64,000 nt of DNA, taken from positions 1,270,001-1,334,000 of the forward strand of contig JAFFSR010000353.1 in NCBI GenBank assembly GCA_017163975.1, read 5' to 3'. Each line of letters begins with the position of its first letter. Position 1 is the stretch's first letter. Of the stretch, positions 11,529 through 23,077 are shown piece after piece. The DNA comes from Anastatus disparis. Its lineage: Eukaryota; Arthropoda; Insecta; Hymenoptera; Eupelmidae. The notes under the pieces are model-generated. The model ran no database searches and was not told the origin of the DNA. It saw nothing but the letters and a program-made list of their open reading frames with translations. Made by a program: the position numbers and the translations under genes.

Positions 11529-12082
11529 ATTCTTTGATATAGATTTTTTAATAGGCGGAAATAACACGACACAACAACTCTATTTCTTTTATTTTTCTTT
11601 CTTGCTTAAATATTTTACGAGCAAATTAAATAAAAAATCCTTCAAGACTTTTCTTTGTATGTTCCTTGTATTGTAAGGCTTCTTCATAAGTCATACCAGA
11701 CTTTCCCGTAATACTACATTACCATATATCATTGAAAGCCAACATAATCTCGCAATCAAAATAAACAAATTATCACTTTTGAATCTATGTTGATGCGATG
11801 ACTTGCGACACGATCACGATCTACTTGCACTTTGCGCTTGCACCGCTTTCTCATGCGACAAATGTTTATTTTGACATTAAGAAACGGAGCGGACAAAGAA
11901 CATATCAATTAAAAGTAACAGAAAGATATACAACGGAACAATTGTGAGAACGGACTGTAATCGATAAGTCCTTTTTCCGTTCCTTTTGGTCATGTTAAAA
12001 TAAATGAGCACTAAATTTGAGTGAAATTTGTCTCATGATAAAGCGACGCAAGTTTCGATTGTCAGTGTAACTGTAGTGCACG
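11529..12082. other. no gene seen
   Basis: AT-rich DNA between the Brr2 copy and the MADF gene. The last 200 bp are less AT-rich and may hold upstream regulatory sequence for that gene, but no firm motif was found. Confidence 0.4.
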
Positions 12083-12088
12083 TCAGTT
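12083..12088 (+). promoter_or_regulatory. possible initiator (TCAGTT)
   Basis: TCAGTT is the arthropod Inr consensus and lies 29 bp before the MADF start codon. No TATA box is evident at the right distance. Weak evidence. Confidence 0.3.
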
Positions 12089-12116
12089 GATTGTAATCGC
12101 AAGCCATTGAATTACC

Positions 12117-12773
12117 ATGGACCAAAAAGTAATTGCTCATAAAGTTAGAGAAAAAAATATTCTATTTAATCGAACCCATCCCTTTTTCAAAAACTATGAA
12201 AGACGCCGAATTGTTTTCAATAATATAAGCCAAGAGGTACGAGACGAATTTAGGATTGAAATAGATGGTAAGCCATTATTTGTTTATTTATTAATTTGTA
12301 ATTATTGTGTTATTACTGTACAATTGATTTTAATGTTGTTATATCTATATTTTAAATTTAGAGACAAAATAATATAGCATATAATAATTTTTTTTCATTT
12401 TCAATACTTAATAATTAAAATTTCAATAAAATATTTCAAGCTATTATTTGTTTATTTATTTATTAATTTGTAATTATAGTATTATTACTATACAATTGAT
12501 TTCAATGTTGTTACATCTATATTTTTATTTTAGAGACAAAATAATATAGCATATAATAATTATTTTTTTTATTTTCAATGCTTAACAATTAAAATTTAAA
12601 TAAAATATTTTTTTTTAGGAGATGAAGCAATGTCTATATGGAACCGATTGAGGCGAATTCATTGCACGCAACAAAGAGCGTTGTATCGTGGAAAAGACCT
12701 TTACATGATGACGACAAGATCTCATCAAGTACTTATGGAATTACATTTTATTGTCATCATGTCAATGGAATAA
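12117..12773 (+). CDS. small MADF-domain protein, two exons
   Basis: Exon 1 (12117-12267) starts at ATG in CCATGG context and ends at GATG|GTAAGC. Exon 2 (12619-12773) follows a T-rich acceptor (TTTTTTAG|GAGATG) and stops with TAA. The product is about 101 residues. Its layout, VREKNILFNRTHPFFKNYER followed by ISQEVRDEFRIEIDG and SIWNRLRRIHCTQQRALYRG, follows the MADF (Adf-1-type) DNA-binding domain: a basic helical N-terminus, then W-x-x-L-R. MADF domains occur in transcription factors and in some transposon-derived proteins. The protein would be little more than the domain, so it may be a truncated or domesticated copy. A poly(A) signal lies 62 bp downstream. The splice model is inferred. 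Confidence 0.6.
12272..12611 (+). repeat. tandem duplication inside the MADF intron
   Basis: The intron is essentially one ~169-bp sequence present twice (about 12272-12440 and 12441-12611). Each copy holds TTATTAATTTGTAATTAT and AGAGACAAAATAATATAGC. TTTTAG|AGAC within each unit resembles a splice acceptor. Confidence 0.8.
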
Positions 12774-12834
12774 ATATTGACTGTTCCGGAATATTACGGA
12801 CGATATATAATAATCAGTAGCTGTGTATAGCATA

Positions 12835-12840
12835 AATAAA
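12835..12840 (+). terminator. poly(A) signal AATAAA
   Basis: AATAAA 62 bp after the MADF stop codon, in T/A-rich sequence. The most likely 3' end signal of that gene. Confidence 0.5.
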
Positions 12841-13524
12841 TTTATTATAAATATCTAAAAATTTGAATTTATTGTTTGCGCGTTAAACATACGTGGGTCA
12901 CATGCAGCGCCAAATAATTCGGCTGCTATTACCACTACCTTTATACTTCAACACAAGACAGCGATGAATTCGTTTTAGTTATATTTAAAATGAAAATTAT
13001 TTTTTAATATCTGCAAATGTTAAAATTTATCTATTTACAATCCTTACCAACTTGATAAGGATGAAGAAGGATTATAATCTATCTTATAAATTCTCCCACA
13101 CATGTTGATTTGTTTTGATTTTGTTTGCGAGGTTATGTGTTGGTTATGGAAAAAGTCTTTATTATTATTTACAAGGTTTGAGACATAACAAATAAAATGT
13201 AAGTATAATCCTAAAAAGTAATTTGACTGTTCTTTCTAAATGTAATTCTTCATTTCAAAAAGAAAATTTATTTAACGCCATTCAATATAATTGAATTTTT
13301 CACTAATATCATTCAATATTATTTCTAGTTTTCTTTAGCTTCAAAAGCAAGTTAAGAATCGTGCACAAATTTATTCAAATTATAGATCATCTATCTCTTA
13401 TGATACTTGCAATCACTTATATTATTTTAAAAGAAATTTTAATCTCTATATCAACATATATCAATATCAACATATTTCAATATCAATATCAATGTATTAT
13501 CAACATATTTTTATTTTAAAAATA
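12841..13524. other. no gene seen
   Basis: AT-rich spacer with a short ATATCAACAT repeat around 13450-13510. Nothing recognisable as coding. Confidence 0.4.
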
Positions 13525-13790
13525 GAGGATCACATAATAAAAATTCATTTGGAAAGCAGGAAACCATCTATAAGGAAAGCACCAGTACAAAGAAAAGATA
13601 CTGATATTGCTAAAAGATCTGTACTAATGCAATTAACTGAAATAAAATTACCAGTTAATATTAAACTAAAATTAATGAAACTAAATCCTATAGCATTATT
13701 AAGAGATAAAGTAGTTACAGAAAATTTGTTTCTTCAAGATAACAGAATTTGAAATATTAGCATTAAAGGAATCTAAAGGTAGCCAACAGA
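13525..13790 (+). pseudogene. ACF1/BAZ1A-like exon fragment, left copy
   Basis: An open stretch reads KAPVQRKDTDIAKRSVLMQL and IKLPVNIKLKLMKLNPIALL, then LRDKVVTENLF. The nucleotide sequence from about 13525 parallels 36265-36357 and 39005-39090, the second ACF1-like copy. The upstream exons (WAC region) are absent on this side. ACF1 is the large subunit of the ISWI chromatin remodellers ACF and CHRAC. The fragment ends 12 bp before the giant inverted-repeat element. Confidence 0.55.
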
Positions 13791-14856
13791 ATAAATATTT
13801 TTATGAGTCTGAAGTTTTAAACGTTCGTATCAACGAAAAATTTTTCTTCTTTTCCAGTCCGGGAAATGACTGGTATCAGATTATAAGGACCTAAAATGAT
13901 GCCATATAAATTTTTAGCAAGTTTCTATGTCCGGAACCTTTTCAAAATGGCGGCTGAACATATGAAAAATTCAACGAATATAGAAAAAATACTCCTTTCT
14001 ACATTCCAGTCTCGGAGATAATTGAATATTAAAATTAAGCATAAAACTAAGCCCTATATAAATTTTCAGCTAGTTTCTATGTCCGAAACATTTTCAAAAT
14101 GGTGGCTAAACATATGAAAATTTCAAATAATAGAGAAATAAATACTGATTTCTATATTTTAGTCTTGGAAATAATTGTATATTGAAATAAGGCAGAAAAA
14201 TAAATCCTATGTATATTTTTGAGAATTTTTAATTTCTGGAACATTTTCAAAATGGCGGCCAAACATAGAAAAATTTCAATTAATAGAGAAGAAAATTCGG
14301 CTTTTTACATTCCAGTCTCGAAAATGATTGAATATTAAAATTAAGCATAAAACTAAGCCGTATATAAATTTTAAGCTACACTGAGAGAAAATTCATGCTA
14401 ATAGAGCATGCGAACTGCCATCTGTGCGAGCATATAAAACATTGATACAAATATGGCAGGCCGTGAGAAGCTCTATTAGTATTGGATTACCTTATACTAA
14501 AAAAGATGGTATGGAGAGTAACTAAAGCATGAACGGCATTCACTGTTGACTCGCGTGGTATACTTCGATGACTCCCCACTCTCATATCCTTTGTTTGCTT
14601 GAGTCGCCTCCTCTTTTGGGTGGCGACGCGAGCAAACACGGCTGGTCTATACCCAAAATTATGTTGCAAATTTCTTTAATGTATTTTCGTAGCGTGAATC
14701 TTTTATTTTTCTTTTTTTATGAAGGGAGATACGTTATAAATATAACCTGTTAAACTTTTTAACTTTAAATAATTAATTTTTAACTTAAAATTTAATTATT
14801 TTAAACCGCTGGGGGGCAGATGAGCATGTACGATTTTACGCCATAGATATTTCGGA

Positions 14857-14930
14857 GTAGCGTTGGTCTAGTGCGTATCGTTCACGCTTTTCCTTTTGAG
14901 TACGCGAGTTCAACTCTCGGCTAGGGTCAC
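14857..14930 (+). ncRNA. tRNA-like module, left arm
   Basis: TGGTCTAGTGCG fits the pol III A box (T-R-G-Y-N-N-A-R-N-N-G-G) at 11 of 12 positions, and CGAGTTCAACTCTCG forms a T-arm with a 4-bp stem and TTCAACT loop. The 3' end GGGTCAC could pair with the GTGAC start kept in the right-arm copy. Here the 5' end is altered to GTAGC. Probably a decayed tRNA-derived promoter, not a working tRNA. Confidence 0.5.
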
Positions 14931-15500
14931 TTTTTTTTAAATTTTTTTTTATTGTTTTAATATTTTTTATTTCTTTTTATATTTATTTTTTTTTTAGATT
15001 TTGTATTTTTTTAATAATTTTAAAATTTAATTTTTCACAAGTACGCTTGTTTTTTTCAATGAAAATTTTTTTAAAATAAATTATTCTTTATAGGTAGTAA
15101 TTATAAATATTGATAAATAAATAATAGTGATGTTTATTTTATAATAGTATAGTTTAATTTATTTATAATTTAGTTTATAAAATTTACAATAAATTACAAT
15201 AAATAAATAAAACTTAGTTATTATTATTTATGTTATAATATATATTGTATATTGAAATATGTTTATAAAGACAAAATTGAACTATAGTATTGTAAATATC
15301 ACTATTATTTATTTATTATTATTTTAAATTATTTTCTATATGAAATAATTTATTTAAAAATATTAATAAAAAAACGAGCATATTTTAAGTAATTTTGAAA
15401 AAATAGATTTTAAAATTAATAAAAAATAGAAAATAAAAAAATATAAATAAAAAAAGCAATAAAAACTATTGAAATAATAAAAAAAAAAATTAAAAAAAAA

Positions 15501-15574
15501 GACCCTATAGCCGAGAGTTGAACTCGCGTACTCAAAAGGAAAAGCGTGAACGTTACGCACTAGACCAACGTCAC
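15501..15574 (-). ncRNA. tRNA-like module, right arm
   Basis: The mirror copy of 14857-14930, also 74 nt, starting GTGACGTTGGTCTAGTGCG on the minus strand with the same T-arm. The 3' end (GGCTATAGGGTC) no longer pairs with the 5' end. Confidence 0.5.
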
Positions 15575-16517
15575 TTCGAAATATCTCTGGCGTGAAATCG
15601 TACATGCTCATCTGCCCCCCAACGGTTTAAAATAATTAAATTTTAAGTTAAAAATTAATTATTTAAAGTTAAAAAGTTTAACAGGTTATATTTATAACGT
15701 ATCTCCCTTCATAAAAAAAGAAAAGAAAAGAAATAAAAGATTGACGCTACGAAAATACGTTAACGAAATTTGCAACATGATTTTGGATATAGACCAGCCG
15801 TGTTTGCTCGCGTCGCCACCCAAAAGAGGAGGCGACTTGAGCAATAAAAGAATGCCATAGTTAGCAGTAAAGAAAGAATAGTGGACAAGCCACGTTTACT
15901 TTTTTCACGTCCCATGAGAGGATACAGCGCTAGCTATCGAAGGATATTAGAGTGGGGAGCTACTAAAGCATGTAAACAAACAGTTTTTGGATAGCACAAA
16001 CCTCGTAAGAGTAGATGGCGCTGTTATTAAAGCATAGGATATTACTTACTAACTTTGGATACGTAGCCTACATGCTATTTTAGCATGAATTTTCTCTCAG
16101 TGTAGTTTCTATTTCCGGAACATTTTTAAAATGGCGGCCGAACATAGGAAAATTTCAATTTATAGAGAAATAAAAATTGCTTTCTACATTCCAGTCCCGG
16201 TAATGATTGTATATTAAAAATAAGCAGAAAATTAAATTCTATATACATTTTCAAGTATTTTCTATTTCCGGAACATCTTCAAAATGGCGGTTGAAAATAT
16301 AATAAATTGAGTAACAGAGGAAAAAATTATGCCTTATTACATTCCAGCCTCGGAGATGATTGAATATCAAAATTAGCTTTTAAACTAAGCCGTATATGAA
16401 TTTCCAGCAACTTTCAATTTCCGGAGCATTCTCAAAATATTTTGATATGCTGTACGTGCTATTTCGAAAGGATTTGAGCTCAGCTTTCATTTAAAAATAA
16501 TTACGAGTGTCTAGTTG

Positions 16518-17225
16518 TTAAGAGGAGGTCACGTATCTCTGTCCTTTTCTAATCAAAGAATTGAGTTTTTTACAGAAACTAATAACTTTAGCAAAAAATG
16601 AAGAGAAAGCCGCATCTTGTATCAAAAAAAGCAATATTTTCTTCGATAAGAAAAAATTAATTTTATTGCTTCGTTTTCAAGAAAACCTTGAAAAACTTAA
16701 GAGGAGGCCGTATCATTCTGTCCTTGTCTAATCTAAATTTTCTTTATTATTAATAAATTAAATATTTTCATAGAAAAGTAAGACAACTGCCCAATTGAGC
16801 AAAAGACAAGCAAACGATTCTTTTTTATGAAAAAATATGAAATTTTGATTATTTTTCGAGTGAAGTCTGAAACGGAAAAACAATCGAACTTGATTGAGTT
16901 GATTCAACTGTTTTTGTAGCTCTATTGGGCGGTTGTCTTACTTTTCTATGAAAATATTTAATTTATTAATAATAAAGAAAATTTAGATTAGACAAGGACA
17001 GAACTATACGGCCGCCTCTTAAATCATAGAGGTTAGGGTGGACAATTTGGTTTTTCAAGGTTTTCTTGAGAACAAAGCAATAAAATTAATTTTTTCTTAT
17101 CAAAGAAAATATTGCTTTTTTTGATACAAGAGGCTTTCTCTTCATTTTTTGATAAAGTTATTAGTTTTTGTGAAAAAATCATTTCTTTAATTAGAAAAGG
17201 ACATAGATACGTGACCTCCTCTTAA
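16518..17225. mobile_element. TTAA foldback element
   Basis: Ends TTAAGAGGAGGTCACGTATC and the inverse, TTAA on both sides. The arms are complementary almost to the centre, and a second TTAA element (16697-17022) sits inside. The 80 bp to its left (16436-16517) are a fragment of the family seen whole at 32757-33722. Confidence 0.85.
16697..17022. mobile_element. nested TTAA foldback MITE
   Basis: TTAAGAGGAGGCCGTATCAT at the left and its imperfect inverse at the right. The subterminal CTGTCCTTGTCTAAT is shared with 57100-57494 and, with one change, with 4547-4935. Confidence 0.85.
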
Positions 17226-17681
17226 TAGAGACATAAAAATTGCTTTCTACATTCTAGTCCCGGTAATGATTGTATATTGGAATTAAGCAGAAAAATTAAT
17301 TCTATATACATTTTCAAGTATTTTCTATTTCCGGAACATTTTCAAAATGGCGGTTGAAAATATAATAAATTCAAGTAACTGAGGAAAAAATTATGCCTTA
17401 TTACATTCCAGTCTCGGAGATGATTAAATATCAAAATAAAGTATCAAACTAAGCCGTATATGAATTTCCAGCAACTTTCTATTTCCGGAACATTTTCAAA
17501 ATGGCGGCCGAACATCGAAAAATTTTTAATAATAGAGAAATAAATACTGATTCCTACATTCCAGTCCCGGAAATGATTGGATATTTAAATCAAGCAGAAG
17601 AATAAATCCTATATACATTTTCAAGTATTTTATATTTCCGGAACATTTTCAAAATAGCGGTTGAAAATATAATGAATTCAA

Positions 17682-18121
17682 TTAAGCGGCGGTCTGATCC
17701 AAATCGGTGACTTAGTTCCGTGCTTGTAATAAATACTTATAATAATTTATTTATTTATTAATATGGTAAAAATATAGTCCTTCCCTCTAGTCATGTATAT
17801 TAAGAATAATTTAAAATAGTGAAAGCCACAAAAATATACAAAATATTGTTATTAAGCGAAAAATCCCACCTAACAATCGACACGACAGTTTTTTGCATGC
17901 GGTATATATATGTCAAGTCAGTTTGATATTTGTAATAAATGCTTATAATAATTTATTTACTTATTCATATTGTAAAAATATAGTCATTTCCTTTAGTCAT
18001 TAATATAAAGAATAATTTAAAATAGCTGAAGCGATAAAAATATACAAAATACTATCGTAAAGCGAAAAATGCTGACTTAACATATACCGCAAGTCACCAA
18101 ATGGTTCAGACCGCCTCTTAA
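17682..18121. mobile_element. TTAA MITE, GCGGCGGTC type
   Basis: Ends TTAAGCGGCGGTCTGATCC and its inverse CAGACCGCCTCTTAA. Two related halves each contain TAATTTATTTA and ATACAAAATA. Copies of the same type lie at 24430 and 32090. Confidence 0.85.
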
Positions 18122-18179
18122 CAGAGGAAAAAATTCTGCCTTTTTACATTCCAGTCTCGGAGATGATTGAATATCAAAA

Positions 18180-18568
18180 TTAAGAGGAGGTCACGTATCT
18201 CTGTCCTTTTCTAATCAAAGAAATGATTTTTTTACGAAAACTAATAACTTTATCAAAAAATGAAGAGAAAGCAGCATCTTGTATCAAAAAAAGCAATATT
18301 TTCTTTGATAAGAAAAAATTAATTTTATTGCTTCGTTCTCAAGAAAACCTTGAAAAACCAAATTGTCCACCCTAACCTCTATGATTTAAGTTTTTCAAGG
18401 TTTTCTCGAAAACGAAGCAATAAAATTAATTCTTTCTTATCAAAGAAAATATTGCTTTTTTTATTACGAGATTCGGCTTTTTCTTCATTTTTTGCTAAAG
18501 TTATTAGTTTGTGTAAAAAACTCAATTCTTTGATTAGAAAAGGACAGAGATACGTGACCTCCTCTTAA
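18180..18568. mobile_element. TTAA foldback MITE, intact copy
   Basis: 389 bp, with TTAA at both ends and arms of about 185 bp that pair from end to end (TTAAGAGGAGGTCACGTATC family). This is the uninterrupted version of the element at 16518-17225. Confidence 0.88.
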
Positions 18569-19189
18569 GCATAAAACTAAGCCGTATATGAATTTTCAGC
18601 GACTTTCTATTTCCGAAACATTTTTAAAATGGCGGCCGGACATAGAAAAATTTATAATAATAGAGAAATAAATACTGATTTCTACATTCCAGTCCTGGAA
18701 ATGATTGGATATTCAAATTAAGCATAAAAACAAGCCGTATATGAATTTTCAGCGACTTCCTACTTTCGAAACATTTTTAAAATGGCGGCCGGACATAGAA
18801 AAATTTATAATAATAGAGAAATAAATACTGATTTCTACATTCCAGTCCTGGAAATGATTGGATATTCAAATTAAGCATAAAAACAAGCCGTATATGAATT
18901 TTCAGCGACTTCCTACTTCCGGAACATTTTCAAAATGGCGGCCACACATAGAAAAATTTCAAATAATAGAGAAATAAATACTGGATTCTATGTTCCAGTC
19001 CTGGAAATGATCAGATAATCAAATTAAGCAGAAGAATGAATCCTATATACATTTTCAAGTATTTTCTATTTCCGGAACATTTTTAAAATGGCGGCCAAAC
19101 ATGGGAAAATTTCAATTAATAGAGAAATAAAAATTGCTTTCTACATTCCAGTCCCGGTAATGATTGTATATTAAAATTAAGTTTTTAAA

Positions 19190-19636
19190 CGAACGCTACG
19201 TTCGAATCCTTTCGAAAAAGCACCTATAGCATATCAAAATATTATTTTTTCCCAAAGTTACAGCGTTATAAAAATTGTACTACATTTTAACATTTATCAT
19301 TAATTAATATTTTTAAAAGGAAATTCAGCTCGAATTCTTATAACGCTGTAACTTTAGGAAAAAATAATATTTTGATATGTTATAGGTACTTTTTCGAAAG
19401 GATTTGAACGTATCTTTCTTTTTAAAACAGTTACAAGCGTCTAGCTATCAATGCTGAAAAATTATAAGCGTTTAAAAATCTAGTAACTTTTTTAGTAATT
19501 TTCTTTAATTGCTCGCAACTAGAGAAATATTGAGCGTTGGGGTCTATAACTCTGGCTTTTTCCATATTTTGACATCTAAAAACCTATCTCAACGTTAGAG
19601 CAAAATCCGTGATCCGGAGATGTGATACTCTTCTAG
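19190..19636. mobile_element. truncated element, TWA-target foldback family
   Basis: Shares CATATCAAAATATTATTTTTT and the CAAAATCCGTGATC end with the whole element at 32757-33722. The right end (CTTCTAG) is followed by TAAGCC, a likely TAA target. The left end is shortened. Confidence 0.6.
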
Positions 19637-19849
19637 TAAGCCCTATATAAATTTTCAACTAGCTTCTATTCCTGGAACATTTTCAAAATGGCGGCTAAAC
19701 ATAGGAAAATTTCAAATAATAGAGGAATAAATACTGATTTCTACATTCCAGTCCCGGATATGATTGGATATTGAAAGTAAGCATGAGCACAAGTTCTATA
19801 TATAGTTTTAAGCATGTTCTATTCCCGGAACATTCTCAAAATGGCGGAG

Positions 19850-21161
19850 GGGCTATTCAATTGGCTATACGTATGTACGTATCGCGCCGTACGTACGTAC
19901 GAACGGACGTAAGTTGGTAGCCCTACAAAGACGAGTTCGCGCGCGCAAGGAACGGCTGCTCCAACAATCCAAACCTTGTCTACGTTTTCATGTAAATAAA
20001 ACTATGCCCAAATGATTTTTACTGCGCGTAGTGTTATTTTAAAGATAGGCATTATTATTATTATTATTAGTTTATAAATACTTTATATAAATAATATTCA
20101 AAATGTCTTTTTTGTTTGCGTTAAAAATACATTTAAATATATTATTCAAGTTTTAATATATTATATTATTATTATTATAATCAATTAATTAAATACTTAA
20201 AATAATAATAATGATAAGAATATTATTATTAAAAATTTATTGTATTTTAAGAATCTTTTTAAATAAATTTTAAGTGTTTTAAATTTAACACATTAAATAA
20301 GTTATTCTAATTATCTTTTTGATATTCAAACTTTGATTAAAAATGAAAATCTATTAACATAAATCAGAGATGAAATGATGTGCAAATTCGATCAAAATAA
20401 AATAAAATATACTTATGTATTAAAAAATAATCAAATTTTTTTTAAGTAAAAAATAAAATAACATATTCTTTCAATTATTTATTATATTTATATGTTTCTA
20501 CAATATTCAATCAATTCAACATAGTAAAAAATATATTTTTAACATTTCGCTATCTTATATTGTAAACATCCGTAATATTATATTCTAACTTCTGATCTTA
20601 TATTCTAAAAAATAAAAATTTTTAAATAATGTTTAATTTTTATTTATACAATAATTTTTTTTTGTTAATCAATTTTAATCTTTTTATTCAAAAATATAAT
20701 ATGGCAAAGATAATTAAAATAACTTATTTGTTGTGTCAACTTTTGAAACATTAAAAATTTTTTAAAAAATTATTACTTAAATTATTTAAATAATTAATTT
20801 ATAATTAAGCAATTATTAAAATTAATTATTACTATGACAAAAATTTTAGATACGTATAAAAAATTTAATAATTTGTATAAATGCGAATAACTGCTAATAA
20901 TTATTATGATAATAATAATATTAATAATTATAATAATATTAATAATTATAATAATAATGCATATCTTTAAAATAACACTACGCGCAATAAAAATCATTTG
21001 GGCATAGTTTTATTTACATGAAAACGTAGACTTAAGGTTTGGATTGTTGGAGCAGCCGTTCCTTGTGCGCGCGAACTCGTCTTTGTAGGACTACCAACTT
21101 ACGTCCGTTCGTACGTACGTACGGCGCGATACGTACATACGTATAGCCAATTGAATAGCCC
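19850..21161. mobile_element. long-TIR element with GC-rich tips
   Basis: GGGCTATTCAATTGGCTATA and its inverse bound a 1.3-kb element. The TIRs are about 190 bp and contain TACGTACGTACGAACGGACG and CGCGCGCAAGGAACGGC. The centre is very AT-rich with ATT/AAT runs. No obvious target duplication was found. Non-coding. Confidence 0.8.
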
Positions 21162-21190
21162 ATTGGTTGAAAATTCAATGAACACAATTA

Positions 21191-21330
21191 ATGAGTCTAA
21201 AGTTTTAAACGTTCGTATCAACGAAAAAATTTTTCTTCTTTTCCAGTCCGGGAAATGACTGGTATCAGATTATAAGGACCTAAAATGATGCCATATAAAT
21301 TTTTAGCAAGTTTCTATGTCCGGAACCTTT
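21191..21330. repeat. internal copy of the giant element's terminus
   Basis: ATGAGTCTAAAGTTTTAAAC and the following ~130 bp repeat the left end at 13803, in the same orientation but inside the arm. No ATATTTTT flanks it. This suggests that the left arm grew by duplication or contains a second, nested copy of the element. Confidence 0.75.
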
Positions 21331-21846
21331 TCAAAATGGCGGCTGAACATATGAAAAATTCAATGAATATAGAAAAAATACTCCTTTCTAACTTCCAGTC
21401 TCGAAGATAATTGAATATTAAAATTGAGCATAAAACTAAGCCGTATATAAATTTTAAGCTAGTTTCTATTTCCGAAACATTTTTAAAATGGCGGCCAAAC
21501 AGGAAAATTTCAATTAATAGAGACATAAAAATTGCTTTCTACATTCCAGTCCCGGTAATGATTGTATATTGGAATTAAGAAGAAAAATTAATTCTATATA
21601 CGTTTTCAAGTATTTTCTATTTCTGGAACATTTTCAAAATGGCGGTTGAAAATATAATAAATTCAAGTAACAGTGGAAAAAATCATGCCTTATTACATTC
21701 CAGTCTCGGAGATGATTAAATATCAAAATAAAGTATTAGACTAAGCCGTATATGAATTTCCAGCAACTTTCTATTTCCGGAACATTTTCAAAATGGCGGC
21801 CGAACATCGAAATATTTTTAACAATAGAGAAATAAATACTGATTCC

Positions 21847-23077
21847 TACATTCCAGTCCCGGAAATGATTGGATATTTAAATCAAGCAGAAGAATAAATC
21901 CTATATACATTTTCAAGTATTTTATATTTCCGGAACATTTTCAAAATAGCGGTTGAAAATATAATGAATTCAATGAACAGAGGAAAAAATTTTGCCTTTT
22001 TACATTTTAGTCTCGGAGATGATTGAATATCAAAATTAAGCATTAAACTAAGCCGTAGATGAATTTTCAGCAACTTTCAATTTCAGGAACATTTTCAAAA
22101 TGACGGCCGAACATCGAAAAATTTTTAATAATAGAGAAATAAATACTGATTCCTACATTCCAGTCCCGGAAATGATTGGATATTTAAATCAAGTAGAAGA
22201 ATGAATCCTATATACATTTTCAAGTATTTTATATTTCCGGAACATTTTCAAAATAGCGGTTGAAAATATAATGAATTCAATGAACAGAGGAAAAAATTTT
22301 GCCTTTTTACATTTCAGTCTCCGAGATGATTGAATATCAAAATTAAGCATTAAACTAAGCCGTATATGAATTTCTAGCAAGAATTTCAATTTCCGGAGCA
22401 TTCTCAAAATGGCGAACGAACATCGAAAAATTTTTGATAATAGAGAAATAAATACTGATTCTTACATTCCAGTCCCGGAAATGATTGGATATTTAAATCA
22501 AGCAGAAGAATAAATCCTATATACATTTTCAAGTATTTTATATTTCCGGAACATTTTCAAAATAGCGGTTGAAAATATAATGAATTCAATGAACAGAGGA
22601 AAAAATTTTGCCTTTTTACATTTTAGTCTCGGAGATGATTGAATATCAAAATTAAGCATTAAACTAAGCCGTAGATGAATTTTCAGCAACTTTCAATTTC
22701 AGGAACATTTTCAAAATGACGGCCGAACATCGAAAAATTTTTAATAATAGAGAAATAAATACTGATTCCTACATTCCAGTCCCGGAAATGATTGGATATT
22801 TAAATCAAGTAGAAGAATGAATCCTATATACATTTTCAAGTATTTTATATTTCCGGAACATTTTCAAAATAGCGGTTGAAAATATAATGAATTCAATGAA
22901 CAGAGGAAAAAATTTTGCCTTTTTACATTTCAGTCTCCGAGATGATTGAATATCAAAATTAAGCATTAAACTAAGCCGTATATGAATTTCTAGCAAGAAT
23001 TTCAATTTCCGGAGCATTCTCAAAATGGCGAACGAACATCGAAAAATTTTTGATAATAGAGAAATAAATACTGATTC
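21847..23077. repeat. 616-bp tandem duplication within the array
   Basis: 21847-22461 and 22463-23077 match almost perfectly, which is four ~154-bp units copied as a block. Neighbouring units differ far more from each other, so this is a recent higher-order duplication. Confidence 0.85.

Larger units (their letters stand above)
14379..16102. mobile_element. TA-target foldback element carrying tRNA-like modules
   Basis: Termini are CACTGAGAGAAAATTCATGC and its inverse, flanked by TA on both sides (host AAGCTA|GTTTC). The arms pair over long internal stretches, for example CGCCTCCTCTTTTGGGTGGC at 14587 with its complement near 15826. Each arm carries one 74-nt tRNA-like sequence, so the two modules face each other. 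The centre is AT-rich. Non-coding, inserted in the left array. Confidence 0.85.
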
